Assembly (NCBI GenBank): GCA_937889855.1
Contig: CALBYK010000327.1
Location: 1-6,611, forward strand
Origin: an uncultured Prevotella sp.
Lineage (GTDB): Bacteria; Bacteroidota; Bacteroidia; Bacteroidales; Bacteroidaceae
Direction of reading: 5' to 3'
Length of the DNA stretch: 6,611 nt
Positions within the stretch are counted from its first letter, which is position 1. Each line of letters begins with the position of its first letter. Positions 1 to 5,884 of this stretch are shown piece by piece. The translations under genes and the position numbers were made by a program. The notes under the pieces were generated by a model, which saw nothing but the letters and a program-made list of their open reading frames with translations, ran no database searches and had not been told where the DNA came from.

Positions 1-34
1 TTGAGATATTGCTGCATTGTTGAGTGTGTGTTTT
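1..34. other. short non-coding end downstream of the methyltransferase gene
   Basis: These 34 bases lie beyond the stop codon of the minus-strand methyltransferase gene. They are GT-rich on the plus strand. I see no hairpin, terminator or start of another gene, but the stretch is too short to rule out a terminator that continues beyond the window. Confidence 0.5.
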
Positions 35-1528
35 TTATAAATTCAATATTACTGTTTCCTCGGGCACGTGTGTGCTCTTGATGCGCCATTCCTGCGGATA
101 GAGATTGTTGGCGCGGTTGCCGATGTTCTTCTCGAAGCCGATGGGCACACCGCGGTAGGTAAGCACCACGAAACCGCGTGGCGTGTCGGGCGGCAGCGTT
201 ACAGCCTCCTTGCGCAGATAGGCAATGGCTTTGGCGTAGTCGATCTCCACACGCGGAAAGGCTTCTCCGTCAAGCAGGCGCGAGAGCGCGAGCGAATGGT
301 CGGGGATGATGTCCTTGCCCTTCTGCGAGCCTATGCCCACTCCGGCATGGAGAATCTTCAGCGCAGCAGCGGCTGCGTCGAACGTGTCTGCCCAGCGTGT
401 GGGGATGGCGTGGAAGGTGTCGCCGATGGAGCGCAGGGCGAAGTGGGACGGTGAGGTTAGTGGAATTGGTATGGAGGGGAGTTTTGTAGCCTTGCTGTCG
501 CGCCTCTTTGCTGATTTCTTCTTGCCTCTACGGGAGGTGTCGAGCTCCTGCCCGACACATGTAGCTGCATTTTCAGTCTTGGCATTGAGCGGGAGCTCGA
601 CGCCTCCTTTGCGCAGTACGGCGAGGAAGAGTCCCTCGCTGCGGCTTATGCCCGGCAAGAAGCGGTAGACGGGAGCCGAGCCTGCTACGGCAGGGGTGAT
701 GTTCCACGATTCGTCCGTAGGCACCTCCACAAACTCGGCACCCAATTCCTTGGCTATCCATTCCACGTTCTCCTCGTCCTCATGGGCGTTGAACGTGCAT
801 GTGGAGTAGACGAGCAGTCCGCCGGGGCGCAGGCACGGCCAGATGTCGCTTATAATCTCGCGTTGCAGACGCCAGCAGTTGTCAACGTTCTGCGTGCTCC
901 ACTCGGCGCGTGCCCCGTCGTCCTTGCGGAACATTCCCTCGCCCGAGCACGGCACGTCGGCAAGGATGGCGTCGAACATGATGTGCGCCTTGCGGTAGTC
1001 GCGCGGATAGTTGTTGGTCACGATAACATCCTCATGCCCAAACTTCTGAAGGTTCTCGCTTAGCACCTGCGCGCGCAGCCGCATTGGCTCGTTGCTGAAG
1101 AGCAGGCTGCCCTCTGGCAGAGCCGCGCGCAGGGCTGTCGACTTGCCGCCGGGTGCGGCGCAGAGGTCGAGCATGGTGACGGGATGCTTTATAAGCGTGC
1201 GCACCACATGGTCCACGAACATGGAGCCGGCTTCCTGCACGTAGTAGGCCCCGGCATGAAGCAGAGGGTCGAACGTGAAGTTGGGGCGCGCCTTTAGATA
1301 GCGTCCTGCCGCAGGACACCAAGGCACAATGGAGTCGAGCAGCGTGTCTTCAACATCACTGGTAGGTGTCGGGCGGGAGCCCGACACACTGTTGGCTCGC
1401 GTCTTGAACGGGTTGAGGCGTATGCTCACGGGCGTGGTGGCAGCCTCCAGTCCTGTCTTCAGGCGGTTGTAGAGCGCGTCGCCGAGCAACTGTCGCGTGT
1501 AGGTTTCAAATTCAGAGGGGAGATTCAT
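35..1528 (-). CDS. rsmF: RsmF-like (NOL1/NOP2/Sun family) 16S rRNA cytosine-C5 methyltransferase
   Basis: Predicted cytoplasmic SAM-dependent enzyme that methylates carbon 5 of a cytosine in rRNA; E. coli RsmF modifies C1407 of 16S rRNA. The product is 497 aa, close to E. coli RsmF. Visible in order: an N-terminal region beginning MNLPSEFETYTRQLLG, SAM motif I (LDLCAAPGGKS, about residues 120-130), the DVPCSGEG motif with its cysteine near 194, and YSTCTF with the presumed catalytic nucleophile Cys near 244. A basic linker (GKKKSAKRRDSK, about 335-346) follows, then a C-terminal RNA-binding region with IGNRANNLYPQEWRI (about 469-483). I chose the ATG at 1526-1528. A longer in-frame reading starts with TTG at 1588, but that codon lies in the -33 promoter box, and MNLP matches the usual start of Bacteroidota homologues as I recall them. 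Two 22-bp palindromes lie inside the gene, in non-conserved segments. The family is certain; the exact rRNA target is inferred. Confidence 0.92.
   Translation of the reverse strand: MNLPSEFETYTRQLLGDALYNRLKTGLEAATTPVSIRLNPFKTRANSVSGSRPTPTSDVEDTLLDSIVPWCPAAGRYLKARPNFTFDPLLHAGAYYVQEAGSMFVDHVVRTLIKHPVTMLDLCAAPGGKSTALRAALPEGSLLFSNEPMRLRAQVLSENLQKFGHEDVIVTNNYPRDYRKAHIMFDAILADVPCSGEGMFRKDDGARAEWSTQNVDNCWRLQREIISDIWPCLRPGGLLVYSTCTFNAHEDEENVEWIAKELGAEFVEVPTDESWNITPAVAGSAPVYRFLPGISRSEGLFLAVLRKGGVELPLNAKTENAATCVGQELDTSRRGKKKSAKRRDSKATKLPSIPIPLTSPSHFALRSIGDTFHAIPTRWADTFDAAAAALKILHAGVGIGSQKGKDIIPDHSLALSRLLDGEAFPRVEIDYAKAIAYLRKEAVTLPPDTPRGFVVLTYRGVPIGFEKNIGNRANNLYPQEWRIKSTHVPEETVILNL
537..558. repeat. 22-bp palindromic element inside rsmF (copy A)
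   Basis: Two 9-nt arms, GTGTCGAGC (537-545) and GCCCGACAC (550-558), surround a 4-nt loop TCCT, with one mismatched pair. Read on the minus strand, it matches the palindrome at 1366-1387 at 20 of 22 positions. It encodes part of the poorly conserved linker between the catalytic domain and the C-terminal RNA-binding domain, around VGQELDTS. Its nature is unknown; a REP-like or in-gene palindromic element is possible. Confidence 0.6.
585..604. repeat. possible degenerate third copy of the palindromic element
   Basis: Read on the minus strand from 608 to 588, the sequence GGAGGCGTCGAGCTCCCGC and two further bases match 18 of 21 positions of plus-strand 533-553, which overlaps copy A. The second arm has decayed, so this copy would not form a full stem alone. 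It could pair with copy A as an inverted repeat. It lies where the methyltransferase domain passes into the linker. This may be coincidence, since much of the match centres on the self-complementary GAGCTC. Confidence 0.3.
1366..1387. repeat. 22-bp perfect palindromic element inside rsmF (copy B)
   Basis: GTGTCGGGC (1366-1374) and GCCCGACAC (1379-1387) form a perfect 9-bp stem around the loop GGGA. It encodes part of the segment SVSGSRPTPTS near residues 47-57 of the methyltransferase, between the VSIRLNP strand and the VPWCP motif. As I recall the family, that stretch is variable and longer here than in relatives. The near-identical copy A lies about 830 bp away in inverted orientation, which argues against chance. 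Confidence 0.7.
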
Positions 1529-1557
1529 CTGTTGTGTGTGTATGTGATTATGCAATG

Positions 1558-1589
1558 CAAAATTACTTATTTTTATTGGTTCGGGCAAA
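1558..1589 (-). promoter_or_regulatory. Bacteroidota-type promoter for rsmF
   Basis: On the minus strand, TTTG (complement of 1586-1589) is followed after exactly 20 nt by TAATTTTG (complement of 1558-1565). This fits the Bacteroidota sigma-ABfr consensus TTTG-N19-21-TAnnTTTG. Transcription would start a few bases downstream, near 1550, leaving a leader of roughly 20-25 nt before the ATG at 1528. It supports that ATG over the upstream TTG start. Confidence 0.72.
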
Positions 1590-1700
1590 AGTTATCCGTG
1601 CAAAGGCATCTGTTCTATCGTGGAACAATATTGGTCGTTTTGTCATGTTGTTATAATATGTATACATTATTTTAATATAATGGGGTTTGATGTGTTAAAA

Positions 1701-1726
1701 TGTTCTTTACCCCCCCGAAAAGAACA
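1701..1726. promoter_or_regulatory. inverted repeat with C7 loop, possible operator
   Basis: TGTTCTTT (1701-1708) and AAAGAACA (1719-1726) are perfect 8-nt complements around a 10-nt loop containing seven consecutive C residues (1710-1716). It lies about 85 nt upstream of the candidate fimbrial -33 box and more than 170 nt from the methyltransferase start. With no T tract it does not look like a terminator. A protein-binding site or chance AT-rich symmetry are both possible. Confidence 0.35.
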
Positions 1727-1782
1727 AAACGAAAGTTGTATGGAAAACGTTTACATGCGTGAAACATTTTTTTTGAAAGATT

Positions 1783-1817
1783 TTTGATACGTGAAATTGA
1801 TTTATGTCATATCTTTG
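1783..1817 (+). promoter_or_regulatory. candidate Bacteroidota-type promoter for the fimbrial cluster
   Basis: TATCTTTG at 1810-1817 is a full match to the -7 consensus TAnnTTTG. The nearest upstream TTTG is at 1783-1786, giving a 23-nt spacer, slightly longer than usual, so the -33 box is weak. A T8 tract at 1767-1774 lies just upstream. Transcription would begin around 1822-1826, leaving a leader of about 95 nt. A weak -33 box would be consistent with dependence on an activator, but that is inference. Confidence 0.55.
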
Positions 1818-1917
1818 CATCGGAAAAAGATAAGACCATAGTCGTGTCACAGGCACGGCGGGGATATAGATATATTAAACCTAAAAACGTAAATAACTAA
1901 AAACGCTTTCAACCAAT
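1818..1917 (+). promoter_or_regulatory. untranslated leader of the fimbrial transcript
   Basis: This leader of about 95 nt contains a small possible hairpin (GTCGTG at 1841-1846 with CACGGC at 1854-1859, including one G-T pair). An A-rich stretch follows, with the direct repeat CTAAAAACG at 1881-1889 and 1897-1905. No Shine-Dalgarno sequence is visible before the ATG at 1918. A-rich leaders of this kind are typical of well-translated Bacteroidota genes. Confidence 0.4.
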
Positions 1918-2490
1918 ATGATGAAGCATTCTCACATATTCGGACTGGCTGTAATGCTGCTCTTTGCGGCAACCGACGCGAAGGCGCAGGATGTGGCGCT
2001 GAAGACCAACCTCCTCGGATGGGCTACCACATCGGTAAATGCCGGCGTGGAGGTGTCGGCTGGCGAGCGCCACACGGCACAAGTGTTCTTCGCCCTTAAC
2101 CCCTGGACTTTCTCGGGCGGCAAGCGCGTGCGCTACTGGGCAGTGGAGCCCGAATGGCGCTGGTGGACATGCCAGAAGTTCGGCGGCTCCTTCTTCGGAG
2201 TGCACGCCCTCGGAGGCGAGTACAACGTGAGGAACGTCGACATGCCCTTCGGCATCCTGCCCAAGACCAAGGAGGGACGCCACTACGAGGGGTGGTATGT
2301 AGGGGCAGGACTCACCTACGGCTACCAATGGCTGCTCTCGCGCCACTGGAACATTGAGGCATCCGTCGGATTAGGCTACGCCTACAGCCCCTATAAGCTC
2401 TACGGACGCTGCGACAAGTGTCTCGAGAAGAACCACCGCAACTATGTGGGGCCAACGAAGGCTGCCTTGAGTCTTGTGTATGCTTTCTGA
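1918..2490 (+). CDS. DUF3575 domain outer-membrane protein, fimbria-associated
   Basis: The product is 190 aa. It has a signal peptide ending AKA|Q (cleavage after about residue 23), then the family segment LKTNLLGWATTSVNAGVEV (28-46), an aromatic stretch YWAVEPEWRWWTCQ (73-86), FFGVHALGGEYN (92-103), and alternating hydrophobic strands to a C-terminal phenylalanine. The terminal Phe and strand pattern suggest an outer-membrane beta-barrel. A CxxC pair (165-168) sits near the end, before NYVGPTKAALSLVYAF. DUF3575 has no settled biochemical role; it recurs next to DUF3868 and Mfa-type fimbrillin genes in Bacteroidales. This is the first gene of the cluster, followed 43 nt later by the DUF3868 gene. 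The ATG at 1918 is immediately followed by a second ATG at 1921, and either could be used. Family assignment is strong; a role as membrane partner for pilus assembly is inference. Confidence 0.88.
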   Translation: MMKHSHIFGLAVMLLFAATDAKAQDVALKTNLLGWATTSVNAGVEVSAGERHTAQVFFALNPWTFSGGKRVRYWAVEPEWRWWTCQKFGGSFFGVHALGGEYNVRNVDMPFGILPKTKEGRHYEGWYVGAGLTYGYQWLLSRHWNIEASVGLGYAYSPYKLYGRCDKCLEKNHRNYVGPTKAALSLVYAF

Positions 2491-2533
2491 AGAAATCTAA
2501 ACATTCAACACTTTCTGTAATGACCAATAAGTT

Positions 2534-3973
2534 ATGAAGACGAATTTAATGACACGTATCATGCTCTCTTGTCTGTTTGGCGCAGCCGCGGCAGCATCAG
2601 CCAGCTCGCAGACACTTGCCTCGGGCTCTGTAAGGGTGGACAGCTTGACGACGCGCCGGGTTGACAACCGTGTGGACATTGCGTTCCGTCTGAATCTCGA
2701 CAGCCTGAGACTGAAGTCAGAGCAGAGGCTGGTGTTCACACCTATGCTTGTGGCGGAGGGCGACACCATGGCGCTGCATCCCGTCATCGTGAACGGGCGG
2801 GCACAGCAGGTGCGCTACAAGCGCAGCCACCGTGCCACAGACTACAAGGACGGCACACAGCCAACCGTAGTGCGCCGCATCAACGGCACCCCGCAGACCG
2901 TTGACTACAGCCAGACCATTGCAGACATCAGCGGCTTCAGCCACGCCGGCCTCTTTACCGCTGAGGACCTGTGTGGATGCGGACGGCTGGAGGACCAGAC
3001 TGCCACACTCGTAGGGCGCGTGGGCACTGATACCAATGCCTGGTTTCCAGAGCTTGTTTACGTGCAGCCGGCTGCCGAGGCACGCAAGGAACGGCAGGAG
3101 AAGGGAGAGGCTTTCCTGAGCTTCCGCGTCAACAAGACCGACATCGTGGCCGACCTCTTCGACAACGCGCGTGAGCTTGCCAAGATAACGCGCACCATCG
3201 ACCTTGTGCGTGCCGACAAGAACGTGGCGATAACAGGCATCAACATACACGGCTATGCCTCGCCCGACGGACCCTACAAGAACAACGAGCGCCTGGCACG
3301 CGAGCGTGCCGCCGCGCTGAAGAGCTATGTGGCTGGACTCTACGACATCAGCCCTGAGCTGTTCAGCAGCAGCTCCACTGCCGAGGACTGGGAAGGATTC
3401 ATCCCGAAAGTGGCTGCCACATCGTCTATAAAGCACTGGACGGAGATAAACCGCATAGCCGAGTCTGCCATGGACCCGGATGCCAAGGATCAGCGCATAC
3501 GCAAGCTCTATCCCGATGACTACCGCATTATCTGCGACTCCATATATCCGCGCCTGCGCCACAGCGACTACACCATCAGCTACACCGTGCGCCCCTTCTC
3601 CGTGGAGGAGGCCAAGCAGATTCTCAAGACACGGCCGCAGCAGCTATCGCTCGAGGAGATGTATCTCGTGGCGCAGACCATGGAGCCTGGCTCGGAGGAG
3701 TTTAACGAGGTGTTCGACATCGCCGTGCGCCTCTTCCCCAACGACTCCACTGCCAACCTCAACGCAGCTTGTGCAGCCCTGCAACGGGGCGACATGGCAG
3801 CCGCGGCACACTATGCCGAGAAGTCAGGCTCTTCTGCCGAGGCCGTCAACGTGCGCGCCACGATTGCCTATCTCGTCAAGGACTACGCCAACGCCCGACG
3901 GCTCTTCGACGAGGCTGCAAAGGCTGGCTGCCGCGAGGCTGAGGAGAACGCCAGACGGGTGAAACCTATGTAA
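2534..3973 (+). CDS. DUF3868 protein with OmpA-like domain and helical C-terminus
   Basis: The product is 479 aa with an N-terminal signal peptide (hydrophobic to about residue 24, SAS-S-Q region). The N-terminal third (about 30-180) fits DUF3868: a beta-rich region with VDIAFRLNLDSLRLKSEQ and VFTPMLVAEGDTM. Residues 193-352 form an OmpA-like peptidoglycan-binding domain, shown by INIHGYASPDGPYKNNERL (236-254) followed by ARERAAALKSYV. This domain carries an insertion (about 270-340) before its apparent last strand YTISYTVRPF. Residues 370-476 look like TPR-type helical repeats (LNAACAALQRGDMAAAAHYAEK; AYLVKDYANARRLFDEAAKAG). The likely location is the periplasm or outer-membrane inner face, bound to the cell wall, with the helices as a protein-binding surface. 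It lies 43 nt after the DUF3575 gene and 49 nt before the fimbrillin gene, so co-transcription is likely. Its function is not established; anchoring or assembly of the pilus is inferred from context. Confidence 0.87.
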   Translation: MKTNLMTRIMLSCLFGAAAAASASSQTLASGSVRVDSLTTRRVDNRVDIAFRLNLDSLRLKSEQRLVFTPMLVAEGDTMALHPVIVNGRAQQVRYKRSHRATDYKDGTQPTVVRRINGTPQTVDYSQTIADISGFSHAGLFTAEDLCGCGRLEDQTATLVGRVGTDTNAWFPELVYVQPAAEARKERQEKGEAFLSFRVNKTDIVADLFDNARELAKITRTIDLVRADKNVAITGINIHGYASPDGPYKNNERLARERAAALKSYVAGLYDISPELFSSSSTAEDWEGFIPKVAATSSIKHWTEINRIAESAMDPDAKDQRIRKLYPDDYRIICDSIYPRLRHSDYTISYTVRPFSVEEAKQILKTRPQQLSLEEMYLVAQTMEPGSEEFNEVFDIAVRLFPNDSTANLNAACAALQRGDMAAAAHYAEKSGSSAEAVNVRATIAYLVKDYANARRLFDEAAKAGCREAEENARRVKPM

Positions 3974-4022
3974 TTCGATTTTTTTCTGAAAACATTTATA
4001 AACTCAAAAAACTCTAACAACT

Positions 4023-5810
4023 ATGGTAAACGTAAAGAATCTATTCGGCATGGCTGTTATGGCTTCTGCCTTGGTTGCTTGCTCAAGCAACGACGATGTG
4101 AACCCGAATCCGGAGAACCCCACGCAGAAGGGACAGGCTTACGCGGCGTTCAAGATTAATCTGCCAACGACAAACGGCACACGTGCTGACGAAGACCCGA
4201 AGCCCGGTACCCCAGAATTCGATGGCGGCGATGCCTCGGAGTATGCCGTGAATAACGGCACTGTGCTGGTGTTCCAGAAAGGCACGGCCAAATCTGAGGG
4301 TGACTACACGTTTGTGACGTCGGCTCCACTTACTGACATGAACCCCTGGAAGGGCGTCGGCACCGACGGCGTGACAACTGAGGCCACAATCGTGGTGGAC
4401 CTTGGCACTGGGGCCTCAAACACAGCGACCGACTACTATGCATTGGTGTTGCTCAATAATAATGTTGATGATGAAACCGGCAAGATAATTTTGCCGACAA
4501 AAGGTGACACATTCAAAAAATGGAGCGAAAAAGCAGACAATGCTACGGAAGACTACGCAAGTTTAAGCAACGGAATCGTGATGGCCAACGCCCCGCAGTA
4601 TGTGAACAGTTCTACCGAGCCTACCACCCTTGTCAACATCAGCGGAATATATCCCTCAAAGGAACAGGCTGCCGCACATACCGCAACCAACATCTATGTG
4701 GAGCGCGGACTGGCCAAGGTCACTGTAAATACGGATAAATACGCAGACGAGACAAAGATTGACGGAGGAACATACAATGAGGATAATGTCCAGATATTGG
4801 ATTGGGGACTCGACGTTATTAACAAGAAGACTTATCCTGTGCACGTGACGACAGGCCTGTCGACAGATTTCTCTGATATTTGGAGCACCGAAAGATTCTA
4901 TGACGGCAGCAACACCACATTCAAGCGTGTGTACTGGGCAAAGGACCCGAACTATTCAGGCTATGATCCGGCAGATGTTGACGACAACTTCTATGTGATG
5001 AAGCCTGACGGTACAATTGACAGCTATTCCATTAACGATTATACAAGAGGTGGAGCTGTTGGTGAAACTGGAGGTCTTGTTGACGTAGATAAGTCGTATT
5101 ATTGCTGCGAGAACACCTTCGACATCAACAACATGCTGCAGAACCAGACCACACGCGTGGTGTTCAGGGCTAAATACTCTCCTAAGGACATGACTGATGG
5201 TGAAAACGACGAATACGGCGGCACATTCTTTATGCTTGGCACACGTCCCGAGACATGGACTCCGACAAAGTTCCTGGCGCAGATTAAGACGTATGTCGTT
5301 GAGGCTTACAATAAGGTAAATCCGACTAATAAGATAAGCGTTGATAAAGTAAGTATTGATGACTCTAATTTGAAAGCCAAGTTGGAATCAGGCGCTGAAG
5401 TTGCTTCTGAGGATGTCTTTGACAAATACCTCTGTAATAATATTTCTGTCAATGGTAGTGCGTTGACGGATGCCGATGGTATCCTGACCTCTGTGAAGGC
5501 CAAACTTGGCAAAGTATATACCTACGCCAATGGCATCTCCTACTATGTGGCACGCATCAAGCACTTCAACGAGCGTACTCCGTGGGCTGTTGGCGAAGCG
5601 ACATACGATAATAACAACGCGGACTATCTTGGCCGCTACGGCGTTGTGCGCAACAACTGGTACAACCTCAAGGTCAACAAGATCTCCAACCCGGGCTCAC
5701 CGACCGTTCCTACTGTCACCAATGATCCCGATGACGAGAACAAGAGCTATATCTCTGTAAGCATCAATATCCTCGACTGGGCAAAGCGCAGCCAGAACGT
5801 TGAACTCTAA
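4023..5810 (+). CDS. mfa1: Mfa1-family major fimbrial subunit (type V pilus fimbrillin)
   Basis: The product is 595 aa, the shaft subunit of a Bacteroidales type V pilus. A lipoprotein signal peptide ends LVAC, with the lipidated cysteine at residue 20. The first beta-strand AYAAFKINLP (39-48) is followed by NGTR|AD. Arg54 is the first arginine in the protein and sits where P. gingivalis Mfa1 is cut by an arginine-specific protease (R49|A50), which removes the first strand and frees a groove for strand-exchange polymerisation. Family landmarks are VERGLAKVTV (226-235), ENTFDINNMLQNQTTRVVF (363-381) and GRYGVVRNNWYNLKVNKIS (537-555). The C-terminus SYISVSINILDWAKRSQNVEL closely parallels the Mfa1 end, the presumed donor strand. 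Codon use is uneven: some inner segments are AT-rich. The start ATG follows an A-rich leader without a Shine-Dalgarno sequence. Some Mfa-like proteins are tip rather than shaft subunits, but the C-terminal strand and gene order favour the major subunit. Confidence 0.87.
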   Translation: MVNVKNLFGMAVMASALVACSSNDDVNPNPENPTQKGQAYAAFKINLPTTNGTRADEDPKPGTPEFDGGDASEYAVNNGTVLVFQKGTAKSEGDYTFVTSAPLTDMNPWKGVGTDGVTTEATIVVDLGTGASNTATDYYALVLLNNNVDDETGKIILPTKGDTFKKWSEKADNATEDYASLSNGIVMANAPQYVNSSTEPTTLVNISGIYPSKEQAAAHTATNIYVERGLAKVTVNTDKYADETKIDGGTYNEDNVQILDWGLDVINKKTYPVHVTTGLSTDFSDIWSTERFYDGSNTTFKRVYWAKDPNYSGYDPADVDDNFYVMKPDGTIDSYSINDYTRGGAVGETGGLVDVDKSYYCCENTFDINNMLQNQTTRVVFRAKYSPKDMTDGENDEYGGTFFMLGTRPETWTPTKFLAQIKTYVVEAYNKVNPTNKISVDKVSIDDSNLKAKLESGAEVASEDVFDKYLCNNISVNGSALTDADGILTSVKAKLGKVYTYANGISYYVARIKHFNERTPWAVGEATYDNNNADYLGRYGVVRNNWYNLKVNKISNPGSPTVPTVTNDPDDENKSYISVSINILDWAKRSQNVEL

Positions 5811-5820
5811 CCACCAACAC

Positions 5821-5856
5821 AGTATGAGGTACGGCCTTAGAGCCGTATCTCATACT
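5821..5856 (+). promoter_or_regulatory. strong intercistronic hairpin between mfa1 and mfa2
   Basis: AGTATGAGGTACGGC (5821-5835) and GCCGTATCTCATACT (5842-5856) form a 15-bp stem with a single G-U pair and a 6-nt loop CTTAGA. It begins 10 nt after the fimbrillin stop codon. No T tract follows; instead comes an A10 tract, so it is not a standard intrinsic terminator on this strand. Likely roles are protecting the 3' end of the fimbrillin mRNA, partial attenuation, or processing, so that the shaft subunit is made in excess over the anchor. It could also be a copy of a dispersed palindromic repeat. Confidence 0.7.
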
Positions 5857-5884
5857 ACACTAACCACAAAAAAAAAACAACATT
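5857..5884 (+). promoter_or_regulatory. A-rich translation initiation region of mfa2
   Basis: This 28-nt stretch between the hairpin and the ATG at 5885 includes a run of ten A residues (5868-5877), with no Shine-Dalgarno sequence. Unstructured A-rich leaders favour initiation in Bacteroidota. Slippage in the A10 run would change spacing or strength but not the reading frame, since it is outside the coding region. Confidence 0.45.

Larger units (their letters stand above)
1529..1917. other. divergent intergenic region between rsmF and the fimbrial cluster
   Basis: This 389-nt AT-rich stretch separates two divergently transcribed units and codes for no convincing protein. It contains the rsmF promoter and leader at its left end, a 10-bp AT palindrome ATGTATACAT near 1657-1666, a hairpin with a C7 loop at 1701-1726, the palindrome AAACGTTT near 1745-1752, a T8 tract at 1767-1774, and the candidate fimbrial promoter and leader from 1783. 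I saw no long inverted repeats flanking a promoter, so there is no sign of an invertible switch. Confidence 0.75.

Noticed and set aside
183..198. Fourth copy of the rsmF palindrome (GTGTCGGGCGGCAGCG)
   Set aside because: Only about one arm matches, and it encodes LPPDTPRG in a domain that looks conserved, so ordinary coding sequence explains it.
1529..1588. N-terminal extension of the methyltransferase from a TTG at 1588
   Set aside because: The TTG overlaps a consensus -33 box, the extra residues (PEPIKISNFALHNHIHTQQ) match nothing I know in the family, and an ATG with the typical start follows.
1589..1917. Invertible promoter switching the fimbrial cluster on and off
   Set aside because: Such switches need matching inverted repeats on both sides of the promoter. 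I found only short palindromes (ATGTATACAT, AAACGTTT, the C7 hairpin) and no paired arms flanking 1783-1817.
2717..3562. 281-codon open frame on the minus strand opposite the DUF3868 gene
   Set aside because: It lies wholly opposite a convincing gene with GC-rich third positions, which often leaves the opposite strand open. It shows no recognisable domain or family pattern.
5821..5878. Intrinsic terminator ending the operon after the fimbrillin gene
   Set aside because: The stem is strong but no T tract follows on the plus strand, and the Mfa2-like gene lies immediately downstream in the same direction.
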